A stretch of 64,000 bases of DNA, taken from NCBI RefSeq assembly GCF_014652375.1, contig NZ_BMYR01000011.1, positions 1-64,000 of the forward strand. Direction: 5' to 3'. The translations under genes and the position numbers were made by a program. Of this stretch, positions 56,322 through 64,000 are shown one piece after another. The notes beneath the pieces were generated by a model. That model searched no databases, was not told where the DNA came from, and saw only the letters and a list, made by a program, of their open reading frames with translations. Origin of the DNA: Alishewanella tabrizica (GTDB taxonomy: Bacteria > Pseudomonadota > Gammaproteobacteria > Enterobacterales > Alteromonadaceae). How positions within the stretch are numbered: position 1 is the first letter of the stretch; each line of letters opens with the position of its first letter.

Positions 56322-58852
56322 GGCACCGTACTAAACCCTTGCCCTAAGTATATGGCGTTAATAAGCAATCGACTGGAACCTTTAAAATAACCACGAAACA
56401 CCGGATTATCTGTCATACCAATTACACGGCCCCGCCCTAAATTGTGTGCGACCAAAACAGCGCCTTGGGCAATACGCGGAATATATTCGGGCGCGGTATA
56501 GCCTGCAAGATGAGGCTCTCCGCTGTATAACGCCACATTAACAAAAGGCGATGAACTCGGCTGTAAGAGAATGTTGCTATTTTTAAATACGGGCAAATCT
56601 TTACGCTGAATACCAAATGTCAACGGATGGCTCAAATCAAGTTCGGCATTGAAGATGGCCCCCGCTATACGCTGCTTCCCAGCAAGCGCTTCTTTATCAG
56701 CATAAACCACATCTTGTTGCGGAATCAGTCTATTCATTTCTTGACTAGACCAGACACCGGCTTGCAACAATTTTGCGTCAACTAACCAGGCTGCACCCCG
56801 TTTATGTCCCCATAATATACCACCTTGGGACGCCCAATTTCTAAGGGCGTTGATCTCAGTTTCTTTGAAACTACGATAATCCCCATCGGGTAAAATAATA
56901 TGCGTATATCGCGCTAGATTGATCCGACTAATGCGTTCAGGTTCAACTAAACTGGGTGAAATACCAGCTAAGCGTTCTAAGTTATACCATACCTCACCGG
57001 CTTCAGTAGAGTTCACACCTGGCCCTGCTACCAGCAATACCTGTGGTAATTGGACGGGAATAAAATTATTACTCCCTAAATCACTGCCTCGACTGGTTAA
57101 GCCTGTGGTTAACGTATAAATAGGTAAATTAAAACGCTCGTGAATTCTCTGCAAACGGAAGAACCAGTCGGAATGCGCTTGTAAACCAGCGGGTATCACC
57201 ATGGCACCTGCTTTAAAACTCCGGCTGCCCTGTGGCGTCGTACCAGTAAAGTCACCTAGCGCCGCTCGTACAGTTAGTCCTTCAACTAACATCGCCTGTA
57301 ACACCACAGGCGCCATTTGATCTTGCCAATTCAGTACATAAGCATAACCCTCTGCCTGTGGACTCATTTGCCGAGGAAGTGGTTGCGATTGCCATGGTTG
57401 CTCAGATGCAGCACGGCCTGGCTCACGATTCACTGTCGTAAAGTCGATGTTATAGGCATAAGGCAGCGTCCAAGCAGACACATCATAGAAAGTATTGTCA
57501 TTAAAGGTTTTATCAGTACTAAATGCGGCTTTTAACAAACGGTACTGCGCCTGTTGTAGCGGCACATAGTAGCTTTGCCCAGCTCGAAATTGCGTTTGTT
57601 CATATTGCCAATCTTGGATCAGCGGGTACACCGCAATTTGATGCTGTGCCAGTAATTGTAAAAGCTCAGCTAAGCGGCTTTTATCTTGGTTTTCAGTAAG
57701 AATATACCCTTTAATACGATCGGCTCGTGCGTCTTGAGCCGCGGTTTGAAAAAATGTCTGCTGATAACCGAGTAGCGCCTGACGATTAGCCACACTGCCC
57801 CGGATAGTTGATAACGAGGCATCAAATTGATTTTTAATTGTTGCAGCAAACGTCAGCACACCATTAATCGATTCTTGCACATGCCCTCGGCTGCTGGCTT
57901 GTTCAAACAAAATCCCGACACTGCCGGTGATATCCGGATACGTAGAACCTTTACCAACATAAAAATCGTCAAAGCTTTCTTCGGTATAATATAATTGGCC
58001 ACGTTGATCAAACGCTTGCGCATGAAAACCAGCCAGAATACGCGTTAGCTCAAAATTGCGTTCTGGCGTTAAGGGATAATTACGACTGGGTATACCCGGT
58101 TGAAAGAAGTAGCTGGTATTGGTGCCCATTTCATGAAAATCACCCACAATATTCGGCTGCCATTTATGAAATTGCGCAATCCTAGCCTGACTCTCTGGAT
58201 GCTGTAATAACAGCCAGTCACGATTCAAATCAAACCAATAATGATTAGGCCGACCATTAGGCCAAGGTTCAATGTGCTCTCTGTGTTGTGGATCGGCTAC
58301 CGGCGTCTGGCCACGGTGCATATTAGCCCAAATCGCAAATCGATCATGCCCATCGGGATTCAAACTCGGTTGAATTAAAATGATTGCACGCTGCAGCCAT
58401 TCCTGAACCTCAGGATCACTACTCGCGGTTAAGTAATATGCCAATACTAAGGCGGCGTTAGCAGCACTGGGTTCATTACCATGTACACCATATCCTAACC
58501 AAATAATCACTGGGCTGTCGTCACTTACCTGACGATTGCCGCGAACTTGTGCTAGATGTTGTTGCCGAATGTCGTCAAGTCTCGCCAAGTTTTCAGGTGA
58601 CGACACCACCAATTGTAATAGCGGTCGCTGCTCGTGTGTGGTGCCGATCGCTTCAAGTTGTGCACGATCAGATTGCTCTGCTAATAACGCAAAATAACGT
58701 TCAATTTGATCATGACGTGCATGCCAGTCGCCCACAGCAAAACCCAATACTTGTTCAGGCGCAGGGACATCTGACGACATCGTTTCGTTAAAGTAAGCGG
58801 CATGAGCCTGCCAAATACCACACAGTAAAATAAAGATTGCCAGTTTTTTCAT
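56306..58852 (-). CDS. Exported M14-family zinc carboxypeptidase-like protein
   Basis: The 848-residue protein has a signal peptide (about 1-19). The M14 domain (about 40-340) has the zinc ligands HGNEP (about 124-128) and the downstream histidine region VGDFHEMGTNTSYFF, as in other bacterial M14 proteins. The large C-terminal half includes a class I glutamine-amidotransferase-like region (about 600-840). Probable periplasmic or secreted carboxypeptidase; substrate unknown. It interrupts the E. coli-like gntX-nfuA pair. Confidence 0.92.
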   Translation of the reverse strand: MKKLAIFILLCGIWQAHAAYFNETMSSDVPAPEQVLGFAVGDWHARHDQIERYFALLAEQSDRAQLEAIGTTHEQRPLLQLVVSSPENLARLDDIRQQHLAQVRGNRQVSDDSPVIIWLGYGVHGNEPSAANAALVLAYYLTASSDPEVQEWLQRAIILIQPSLNPDGHDRFAIWANMHRGQTPVADPQHREHIEPWPNGRPNHYWFDLNRDWLLLQHPESQARIAQFHKWQPNIVGDFHEMGTNTSYFFQPGIPSRNYPLTPERNFELTRILAGFHAQAFDQRGQLYYTEESFDDFYVGKGSTYPDITGSVGILFEQASSRGHVQESINGVLTFAATIKNQFDASLSTIRGSVANRQALLGYQQTFFQTAAQDARADRIKGYILTENQDKSRLAELLQLLAQHQIAVYPLIQDWQYEQTQFRAGQSYYVPLQQAQYRLLKAAFSTDKTFNDNTFYDVSAWTLPYAYNIDFTTVNREPGRAASEQPWQSQPLPRQMSPQAEGYAYVLNWQDQMAPVVLQAMLVEGLTVRAALGDFTGTTPQGSRSFKAGAMVIPAGLQAHSDWFFRLQRIHERFNLPIYTLTTGLTSRGSDLGSNNFIPVQLPQVLLVAGPGVNSTEAGEVWYNLERLAGISPSLVEPERISRINLARYTHIILPDGDYRSFKETEINALRNWASQGGILWGHKRGAAWLVDAKLLQAGVWSSQEMNRLIPQQDVVYADKEALAGKQRIAGAIFNAELDLSHPLTFGIQRKDLPVFKNSNILLQPSSSPFVNVALYSGEPHLAGYTAPEYIPRIAQGAVLVAHNLGRGRVIGMTDNPVFRGYFKGSSRLLINAIYLGQGFSTVPQPEE

Positions 58853-58973
58853 TGTTCTCCCCCAATTGCCGCTAAGTTAGCCAGAAAGCAGCACAAAACT
58901 CAAGCGGGACTGGCATCACTGCATGAGTAGGAGTATTATACGGCATAACCTAGTAATTTAGTCAGGTACTACT

Positions 58974-59552
58974 ATGATCACAATTTCTGAACAGGCTCAA
59001 ACGCACTTCGCCAAATTGCTAGAAAAGCAACCGGCTGGCACGAACATTCGCGTGTTCGTTGTTAATCCAGGCACGGCCCAAGCGGAGTGTGGCGTATCTT
59101 ATTGTCCCGCTGATGCTGTAGAAGACACCGATATCCGTTTACACTTTACCGGCTTTGACGCGGTAGTCGACGATGAAAGCAAGCCTTTCTTAGTAGACGC
59201 TGAAATCGATTTTGTTACCGATCAGATGGGTTCGCAACTTACCCTAAAAGCGCCGAACGCCAAGGTACGCAAGGTAAACGACAACGCTCCCTTAATGGAG
59301 CGCGTACAGTACGTTATCGACAGCGAAATCAATCCGCAACTGGCTAATCACGGTGGTCGAGTATCCGTGATGGAACTCACCGACAGCGGCGTAGCTATTT
59401 TGCAATTTGGCGGTGGCTGTAATGGTTGTTCTCAGGTTGATCTGACATTAAAAGAAGGCATTGAGAAAGAACTATTAAATCGCTTTGTGGGTGAATTAAC
59501 TGGCGTCAAAGATATCACCGAACATCAACGCGGCGAGCATTCTTACTACTAA
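58974..59552 (+). CDS. nfuA: Fe-S biogenesis protein NfuA
   Basis: NfuA carries 4Fe-4S clusters to target enzymes under stress. The 192 residues (E. coli 191) have an A-type-like N-terminal domain with degenerate cysteines and a C-terminal Nfu domain with the cluster ligands CNGC (about 151-154, in [19 protein letters not shown]). Confidence 0.97.
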   Translation: MITISEQAQTHFAKLLEKQPAGTNIRVFVVNPGTAQAECGVSYCPADAVEDTDIRLHFTGFDAVVDDESKPFLVDAEIDFVTDQMGSQLTLKAPNAKVRKVNDNAPLMERVQYVIDSEINPQLANHGGRVSVMELTDSGVAILQFGGGCNGCSQVDLTLKEGIEKELLNRFVGELTGVKDITEHQRGEHSYY

Positions 59553-59615
59553 TGTAAGCCTATGCAGCTTGTGAGGCGAGCTAAGGCTTTGTAAGCAGAT
59601 TTTTTCGCCGGTCTA

Positions 59616-59656
59616 TGGTATAACTGCCCCGTATTTGGCTAAATCGGGGCTTTTTT
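59616..59656 (+). terminator. nfuA terminator overlapping an extended -10 promoter
   Basis: GCCCCG (59626-59631) pairs with CGGGGC (59645-59650), and six Ts (59651-59656) reach the ATG of the next gene at 59657. An extended -10, TGGTATAAC (59616-59624), directly precedes the hairpin, so a transcript started there would begin at about 59631 inside the left arm and would not form the terminator. Confidence 0.7.
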
Positions 59657-60664
59657 ATGCGTTATCTTTTGTTATTAATAGTGATGCTGTGGTTATCGCC
59701 TGGCCACGCCGCCGTTATGTTAATTTACCATCATGTTGCCGAAGATACTCCCAGAGTAAGTAGTGTCACGCCAGCAGAGTTTCGTGAACATTTGCGCTAT
59801 CTTCGTGATAACAATTTTGAGGTTATTGGCTTAGATGTGCTGATAAACCAACTGAAAGAAGGTAAGCCTATTGCGGATAACGCGGTGGTCATTACCTTTG
59901 ACGATAGCTACGAAAATAACTTCACCACCGCACACCCTATTTTGCAAGAATTTGGCTATCCCTATACCATTTTTATCAGCCCAGGGGCCATTGATGATCG
60001 CATCGGACCGGTACTGACGTGGCAACAAGTTAAAAAAATGTCTGAAGATGGCGTCTTAGTTGCTAATCATGCAATGTGGCATGAACACATGGCAAGGCCA
60101 GTACAGGGCGAGAGTGAAGCAGATTGGTTAAAACGGATGCAAAACAGTATTTTGCAAGCAGAACAACGCATCAAAGATGAAACCGGACAACACCATAAAT
60201 GGTTAGCGTACCCTTACGGTGAGTTTAGCGATGCACTAGAAAACTTAGTGGCAGAACTTGGCTTTATTGGTATTGGTCAACAATCTGGTGCCATTGGCCC
60301 ACTGACAAAACTTACTCGCATTCCACGCTATCCTGCCGCCGGTCAATATGCTGATTTGAAAGATCTTGGGCAAAAGTTTCGCACGTTAGCCTTTCCGATC
60401 ACCGATTACCTCTCAGCGAATCAAGTGATTACAAGTAACCCGCCATTGCTCAGACTTAAACTCAATATTGACGATTTTAGGCCACAACAGTTACGTTGCT
60501 ATGCAGGATCTGAAGTATTAGAGCCAGTCTGGCTAGATGCAAATACCTTTGAAGTCAAAGCCAGTAAACCGGTGAACAGAGGCCGCAGTCGTTACAACTG
60601 TACTGCACCATCACTAAGCAAACGTGGTTACTTTTATTGGTATTCGCAACCTTGGCTCAATTAA
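59657..60664 (+). CDS. Exported polysaccharide deacetylase (CE4 family)
   Basis: The 335-residue protein has a signal peptide (about 1-18, MRYLLLLIVMLWLSPGHA). The NodB domain includes VITFDDSYENN (about 75-85) with the catalytic and metal-binding aspartates and NHAMWHEHM (about 137-145) with metal-binding histidines. It is PgaB-like and probably removes acetyl groups from a surface polysaccharide or peptidoglycan. There is no ribosome site because the ATG abuts a terminator T-run; a leaderless mRNA or a downstream start is possible. It converges on the SCO gene with seven bases between. Confidence 0.88.
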   Translation: MRYLLLLIVMLWLSPGHAAVMLIYHHVAEDTPRVSSVTPAEFREHLRYLRDNNFEVIGLDVLINQLKEGKPIADNAVVITFDDSYENNFTTAHPILQEFGYPYTIFISPGAIDDRIGPVLTWQQVKKMSEDGVLVANHAMWHEHMARPVQGESEADWLKRMQNSILQAEQRIKDETGQHHKWLAYPYGEFSDALENLVAELGFIGIGQQSGAIGPLTKLTRIPRYPAAGQYADLKDLGQKFRTLAFPITDYLSANQVITSNPPLLRLKLNIDDFRPQQLRCYAGSEVLEPVWLDANTFEVKASKPVNRGRSRYNCTAPSLSKRGYFYWYSQPWLN

Positions 60665-60671
60665 ATCCACG

Positions 60672-61307
60672 CTAGCGTAAACGTGCTAGTACCCTTGGGA
60701 AATCAGCCAGCAGCTGCTCGGTATCGATGACCGGCGGCTGCCCAACGATCATTTCAGGTTTAAACATTGCCACTAACTGACCTTGTGGATTAATCAGTAC
60801 CACAGAAGCACTGTGATCAACCAAGTAATTCCCCTCTGCATTGCTACTCATGGCATACATTAAGCCCAGTTGGCGCACAAAAGGGAACAATTGATCATGA
60901 CCTGCGGTGACGCCCAACAACGCAGGTTGCTGAAAATAATTAACATAATCGTTGATTTGTGCAGGTGTATCCCGTTGCGGATCAACCGAAATAAACCAGA
61001 TTTTTAAAGGTTCTTGGACCATAGCGGCGAGCTCGGGTTGCGCACCAGCCAGTTTTGCTAGGGTCAGAGGACAAATATCTGGGCAATACGTATAACCAAC
61101 AAAAGCTAATGTCCATTGCTGATACAAGTTCTCGCGCCCAATCGTATTGCCATGTTGATCAGTGAGCGTAAATTCAACTAAATTACGCGCTTGAGGATAA
61201 ACGAGGGCTTGCTTCGGTTCTGCTTGCTGTTGCCAAAATAAATACGCAAGCACGCCAGCCACCAGCGCGCCAACAATCAATAAACCATAATGCATATTAC
61301 GAAACAT
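60672..61307 (-). CDS. SCO-family copper chaperone for cytochrome oxidase
   Basis: The 211-residue membrane-anchored protein (segment about 7-26) has a thioredoxin fold with the copper ligands CPDICP (about 79-84) and the distal histidine in LVDHSAS (about 171). SCO proteins load the CuA site of cytochrome c oxidase. It overlaps cyoE by 11 bases. Confidence 0.94.
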   Translation of the reverse strand: MFRNMHYGLLIVGALVAGVLAYLFWQQQAEPKQALVYPQARNLVEFTLTDQHGNTIGRENLYQQWTLAFVGYTYCPDICPLTLAKLAGAQPELAAMVQEPLKIWFISVDPQRDTPAQINDYVNYFQQPALLGVTAGHDQLFPFVRQLGLMYAMSSNAEGNYLVDHSASVVLINPQGQLVAMFKPEMIVGQPPVIDTEQLLADFPRVLARLR

Positions 61308-62208
61308 ACAGCGCCAACACCTTAAAATAATGATCTACCAGTAATACCAAGAATAGTACCATTAAATGCACAATTGAAAACTTAAAGGTGGCCATTGCCG
61401 TGGTATTGTCAGCGGCAAACTTTAACCTCCAGGCATACTGTAAAAAACGAATATTCAATAATGTGCTACCTATAAGATAAACGGCCCCTGTCATGCCAAC
61501 TATATAGGGTAATAAACACACTAAACACAATAAAAGTGTATAGAGTAAAATGGCACTTTTAGTAAATTCGATACCGTGAGTGACCGGTAACATTGGCATA
61601 TTTACGCGAGCATAATCGTCACGACGATGAATCGCCAGCGCCCAAAAATGCGGTGGCGTCCAAGCAAAAATAATCATTACTAACAATAATGCGTGCCCAT
61701 GTAATTCCCCAGTCACCGCTGTCCAGCCTAACAACGGTGGCATGGCGCCAGCCAGACCGCCAATCACAATGTTTTGCGGCGTAGCACGCTTTAAAAACAT
61801 GGTATATACCACCGCGTACCCAAATAAACTTAATAATGTTAGCCATGCCGTTAAAGGATTAACGGCAACATACAGCAATATAAAACCACTACTTGCTAAG
61901 CTGCAGGCAAATATAATTGCGTTTTTACTACTCACCCGGCCGCGAGCAACCGGCCGAGTATGTGTCCGCGCCATCATGGCATCAATTCGTTGATCTACCA
62001 CATGATTTAACGCGGCTGCCGCGGCAGACAACAAGCCTATACCTAATGTAGCCGCAAAGAGTAATGGCCAAGCTGCCAGTGATTCGCTGGCCAGCACCAT
62101 GCCTACCCATGCGGTTAGCACTAATAGTGCCACTACTTTAGGCTTGGTAAGTTCCAAATAATCACGCCAGATCCGACTATGTTGCCGCGTTAATAACACC
62201 GTTGCCAT
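61297..62208 (-). CDS. cyoE: Protoheme IX farnesyltransferase (heme O synthase)
   Basis: The 303-residue polytopic protein adds a farnesyl tail to heme B. The prenyl-diphosphate site is [20 protein letters not shown] (about 68-87) and the second polar motif is [15 protein letters not shown]. About eight membrane segments. It adjoins ctaA, which makes heme A from its product, with no gap. Confidence 0.96.
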   Translation of the reverse strand: MATVLLTRQHSRIWRDYLELTKPKVVALLVLTAWVGMVLASESLAAWPLLFAATLGIGLLSAAAAALNHVVDQRIDAMMARTHTRPVARGRVSSKNAIIFACSLASSGFILLYVAVNPLTAWLTLLSLFGYAVVYTMFLKRATPQNIVIGGLAGAMPPLLGWTAVTGELHGHALLLVMIIFAWTPPHFWALAIHRRDDYARVNMPMLPVTHGIEFTKSAILLYTLLLCLVCLLPYIVGMTGAVYLIGSTLLNIRFLQYAWRLKFAADNTTAMATFKFSIVHLMVLFLVLLVDHYFKVLALYVS

Positions 62209-63201
62209 TTAAACCTCCCTGCCTTGCGGCTTACGAATTTGATAACATGCAATTACGAGTAACATCAGCAAATTAGCACCGACAAAGTTATGTGCTACCG
62301 CATTAGCTAACGGCAAATGTAATACGATATTCAGTACACCTAAGGTAAACTGTACAAGCAAAACCAGTGCGATTGCCTGCGCCAATCGCTGCATTAGTTG
62401 TGTTTGCGCAACGCGGTATAAACGCCATGCAAACCAAGCAACCACGCTAAAAGTGATCACGGCGCCCAGTCGATGCAACACATGAATAGTGGCTCGCGCA
62501 TCTTGTGACATAACACCGTATTCGTAATCGTCATGACCTAAATGGAGATCAAAGGCCTCAGCAAAAGCCAAACGGCTTGACCATCCAGCCTCACAAAGGG
62601 GTAAATCAATACAGGCTAAGGCAGCATAATTCGCGGCAGTCCACCCACCTAAAGCAATTTGCAAAAACACCACAATTAATGCCGCATAAGCGAGTGGCAG
62701 AAGCGGGCGTAAATGCTGCTCGGTGTTGCGCCAGCTTGGGTGCTGTTGTAACCAAAATACCGCCAATAAACTAAATAAAATAAATCCAAATAAAAGATGC
62801 GCTAATACAACTATAGGCAATAATCCCATGGTCACAGTCCAAGCGCCGAGAGTGGCTTGAAAAATGACAATACCTAGTAACGCAGTTGGTAATGCAGTTA
62901 GCCGTTTTTGTTGGCGCCAATAGATCACAAACAACGCACCGATTAGCAATCCTAAGGTGCCCGCCAAATATCGATGAATCATTTCGTTCCACGCTTTGTG
63001 ATGCTCTAACGGGCGTTCAGGAAAGCGTGCAGCAGCAATCTCCATTTTTTCAGCTTTATGAGGCACCTTCAAAAAGCCATAACAACCTGGCCAATCCGGA
63101 CAACCCAAACCGGCATCCGTTAATCGCGTATAAGCCCCTAATATAATTACCAACATGGTCCAACATAACGTAAATGTTATTAATTTTTTGTGTAACGTCA
63201 T
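62209..63201 (-). CDS. ctaA: Heme A synthase CtaA (COX15 family)
   Basis: The start at 63201 (MTLHKKLITFTLCW) has GGGAG seven bases upstream and gives 330 residues; an ATG eight codons earlier lacks such a site. The motif YTRLTDAGLGCPDWPGCYG (about 25-43), eight membrane segments, and histidines such as those in EMIHRYLAG and HVLHRLGA match CtaA, which oxidises heme O to heme A. Together with cyoE it supplies heme A for an aa3-type oxidase. Confidence 0.95.
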   Translation of the reverse strand: MTLHKKLITFTLCWTMLVIILGAYTRLTDAGLGCPDWPGCYGFLKVPHKAEKMEIAAARFPERPLEHHKAWNEMIHRYLAGTLGLLIGALFVIYWRQQKRLTALPTALLGIVIFQATLGAWTVTMGLLPIVVLAHLLFGFILFSLLAVFWLQQHPSWRNTEQHLRPLLPLAYAALIVVFLQIALGGWTAANYAALACIDLPLCEAGWSSRLAFAEAFDLHLGHDDYEYGVMSQDARATIHVLHRLGAVITFSVVAWFAWRLYRVAQTQLMQRLAQAIALVLLVQFTLGVLNIVLHLPLANAVAHNFVGANLLMLLVIACYQIRKPQGREV

Positions 63202-63252
63202 TTGACTACTCCCGGCCCAACCCATGACTACGGTTTATTGATATAACGCCAG

Positions 63253-63759
63253 TCATACACTGGTCCTGTCATAATTAATTAACTTCATCAAATCAGCACG
63301 AATTGCTTTAGCGGTTGTTGCCATCTGCTCAGCCTGTTCTGGCATGGGGTAGCTCAGCAAAGCCAAACCATGCTGGTCCACGATAACAATTTGGTTTTGT
63401 AATTGGCTGGCCGCCGGTGATTGATGTAAGTGAAATAACGAATACTCTGCGGGTAAGGCTTGGCCAACAAAAACTGTTTGTACTTGATTTTGTTTGCGGC
63501 CCAATCCGACATAAAGTTGTTGCACAGTATGTAATGCTTGCTGGCAGCGTAATTGTTCACAGTGTTCGGCAACAACCGCAATTCGCCAATGATTCTGTTG
63601 AAGACTTGCATCCTCTAATAAGAAGATTTCTTGTTGCAACCATTTTCCCTGACTAGAGGAGCCAGCCGTAAACCAGCCTAATTCTAAAATTACTTTGGCG
63701 GCTAATAATGGCAAGGCACAACACAAAATAAAGAGTATTAAAAATTTATTCTTATTCAT
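63253..63759 (-). CDS. Unknown membrane-anchored protein of the oxidase cluster
   Basis: The 168 residues begin with a membrane segment (about 5-24) and continue with a soluble domain containing HCEQLRCQQALHTVQQLYVG and QIVIVDQHGLALLSYP. The second part resembles the end of thioredoxin-like/SCO proteins, but the CxxxC site is replaced by two cysteines four residues apart (CEQLRC). It may be a degenerate assembly factor. It lies between SURF1 and ctaA. Confidence 0.75.
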   Translation of the reverse strand: MNKNKFLILFILCCALPLLAAKVILELGWFTAGSSSQGKWLQQEIFLLEDASLQQNHWRIAVVAEHCEQLRCQQALHTVQQLYVGLGRKQNQVQTVFVGQALPAEYSLFHLHQSPAASQLQNQIVIVDQHGLALLSYPMPEQAEQMATTAKAIRADLMKLINYDRTSV

Positions 63760-63770
63760 ATTTTCTCCGG

Positions 63771-64000
63771 CTACTCTTTTATAGATTGCTTACTGGCTGC
63801 GAACGCTACGCCCAATACTGCAAGGGCTAAACCAAACCACTGCAAAGCATAGCCTCGATGCTTTTCTGGCGGTAACACAACGGCTTGATAATGCGGTATA
63901 AAAGCTGAGGGTTGTTGTTGGTAAACCAGCGCGGGATAGAGGGACAAAGGCAGCTGTTGCTGTAAAAGACTAAAGTCAACCTGTTGCATACGCATTGGGT
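63771..64000 (-). CDS. SURF1-family oxidase assembly protein, C-terminal part (cut by window edge)
   Basis: The frame is open to the edge, so only the last 76 or so residues are visible. HRGYALQWFGLALAVLGVAF is the SURF1 C-terminal signature, with the second membrane segment. SURF1 helps insert heme A into cytochrome c oxidase subunit I. The upstream part lies outside the window. Confidence 0.88.
   Translation of the reverse strand, partial: PMRMQQVDFSLLQQQLPLSLYPALVYQQQPSAFIPHYQAVVLPPEKHRGYALQWFGLALAVLGVAFAASKQSIKE

Noticed and set aside
1-64000. CRISPR array, insertion sequences, prophage or tRNA genes
   Set aside because: No regularly spaced repeats, transposase or integrase-like protein, or cloverleaf-type sequence was recognised when reading both strands by eye; a tool search could still find a missed tRNA.

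Overview
The window is a chromosomal segment from a gammaproteobacterium of the Alteromonadales/Rheinheimera-Alishewanella type. Three things suggest this: a base composition that looks mid-40s %GC, E. coli-like gene neighbourhoods with Shewanella-like insertions (a complete type II secretion operon beside hslR-hslO and the nudE-yrfG pair), and families typical of that group (CLCA_X, COG2509 FAD protein, GlyGly-CTERM protease). I see no insertion sequence, prophage, CRISPR array, tRNA or rRNA body. The genus is inferred and not proven.

Left edge (1-5.6 kb): three tandem stable-RNA-type promoters on the minus strand point off the left edge, probably towards an rRNA operon. E. coli also has rrnB near trmA. 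They are followed by a membrane-anchored RRM protein, trmA, fabR, a delta-9 desaturase whose promoter carries a FabR-like operator, and sthA. 5.6-13 kb: hemE, a candidate small RNA, nudC, rsd, a lipoprotein FkpA, a WD40 lipoprotein, slyX, yheV, yheS and a TIGR02444 gene. Most of this follows E. coli order (rsd-nudC-hemE; fkpA-slyX-yheV-yheS-yheT).

13-27 kb is the most accessory part. It holds a DUF3149 microprotein with a well-placed FNR-type promoter, fdxA, a COG2509 flavoprotein, a second FNR box with a small secreted ORF and a CBS-domain gene, a possible structured RNA, a CLCA_X/LPD1-like protein with an HEWFH motif, a PAS-GAF-GGDEF cyclase, a Tat-exported GMC dehydrogenase pair, yheT and a PlcP-like phosphoesterase preceded by a PHO box. 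It ends with a four-gene membrane-stress operon (unknown RHH-like protein, PspA-like, NfeD-like YqiJ, flotillin YqiK) whose promoter contains a perfect 16-bp palindrome.

27-44 kb: pckA, cysQ, nudE, yrfG, a complete gspC-N type II secretion operon, hslR and hslO. The next gene is a 1252-residue S8 protease with a GlyGly-CTERM tail, a likely substrate of the secretion system. 48-59.5 kb: envZ-ompR, a small lipoprotein, greB, tex, a SprA-related protein paired with a small flagellar rod/hook-like protein, bioH, gntX, an M14 peptidase and nfuA. The order ompR-greB-tex and bioH-gntX-nfuA is as in E. coli. Right edge: a polysaccharide deacetylase, then cytochrome c oxidase assembly genes on the minus strand (SURF1 cut by the window edge, an unknown membrane protein, ctaA, cyoE, SCO), indicating an aa3/caa3-type oxidase just beyond the window.
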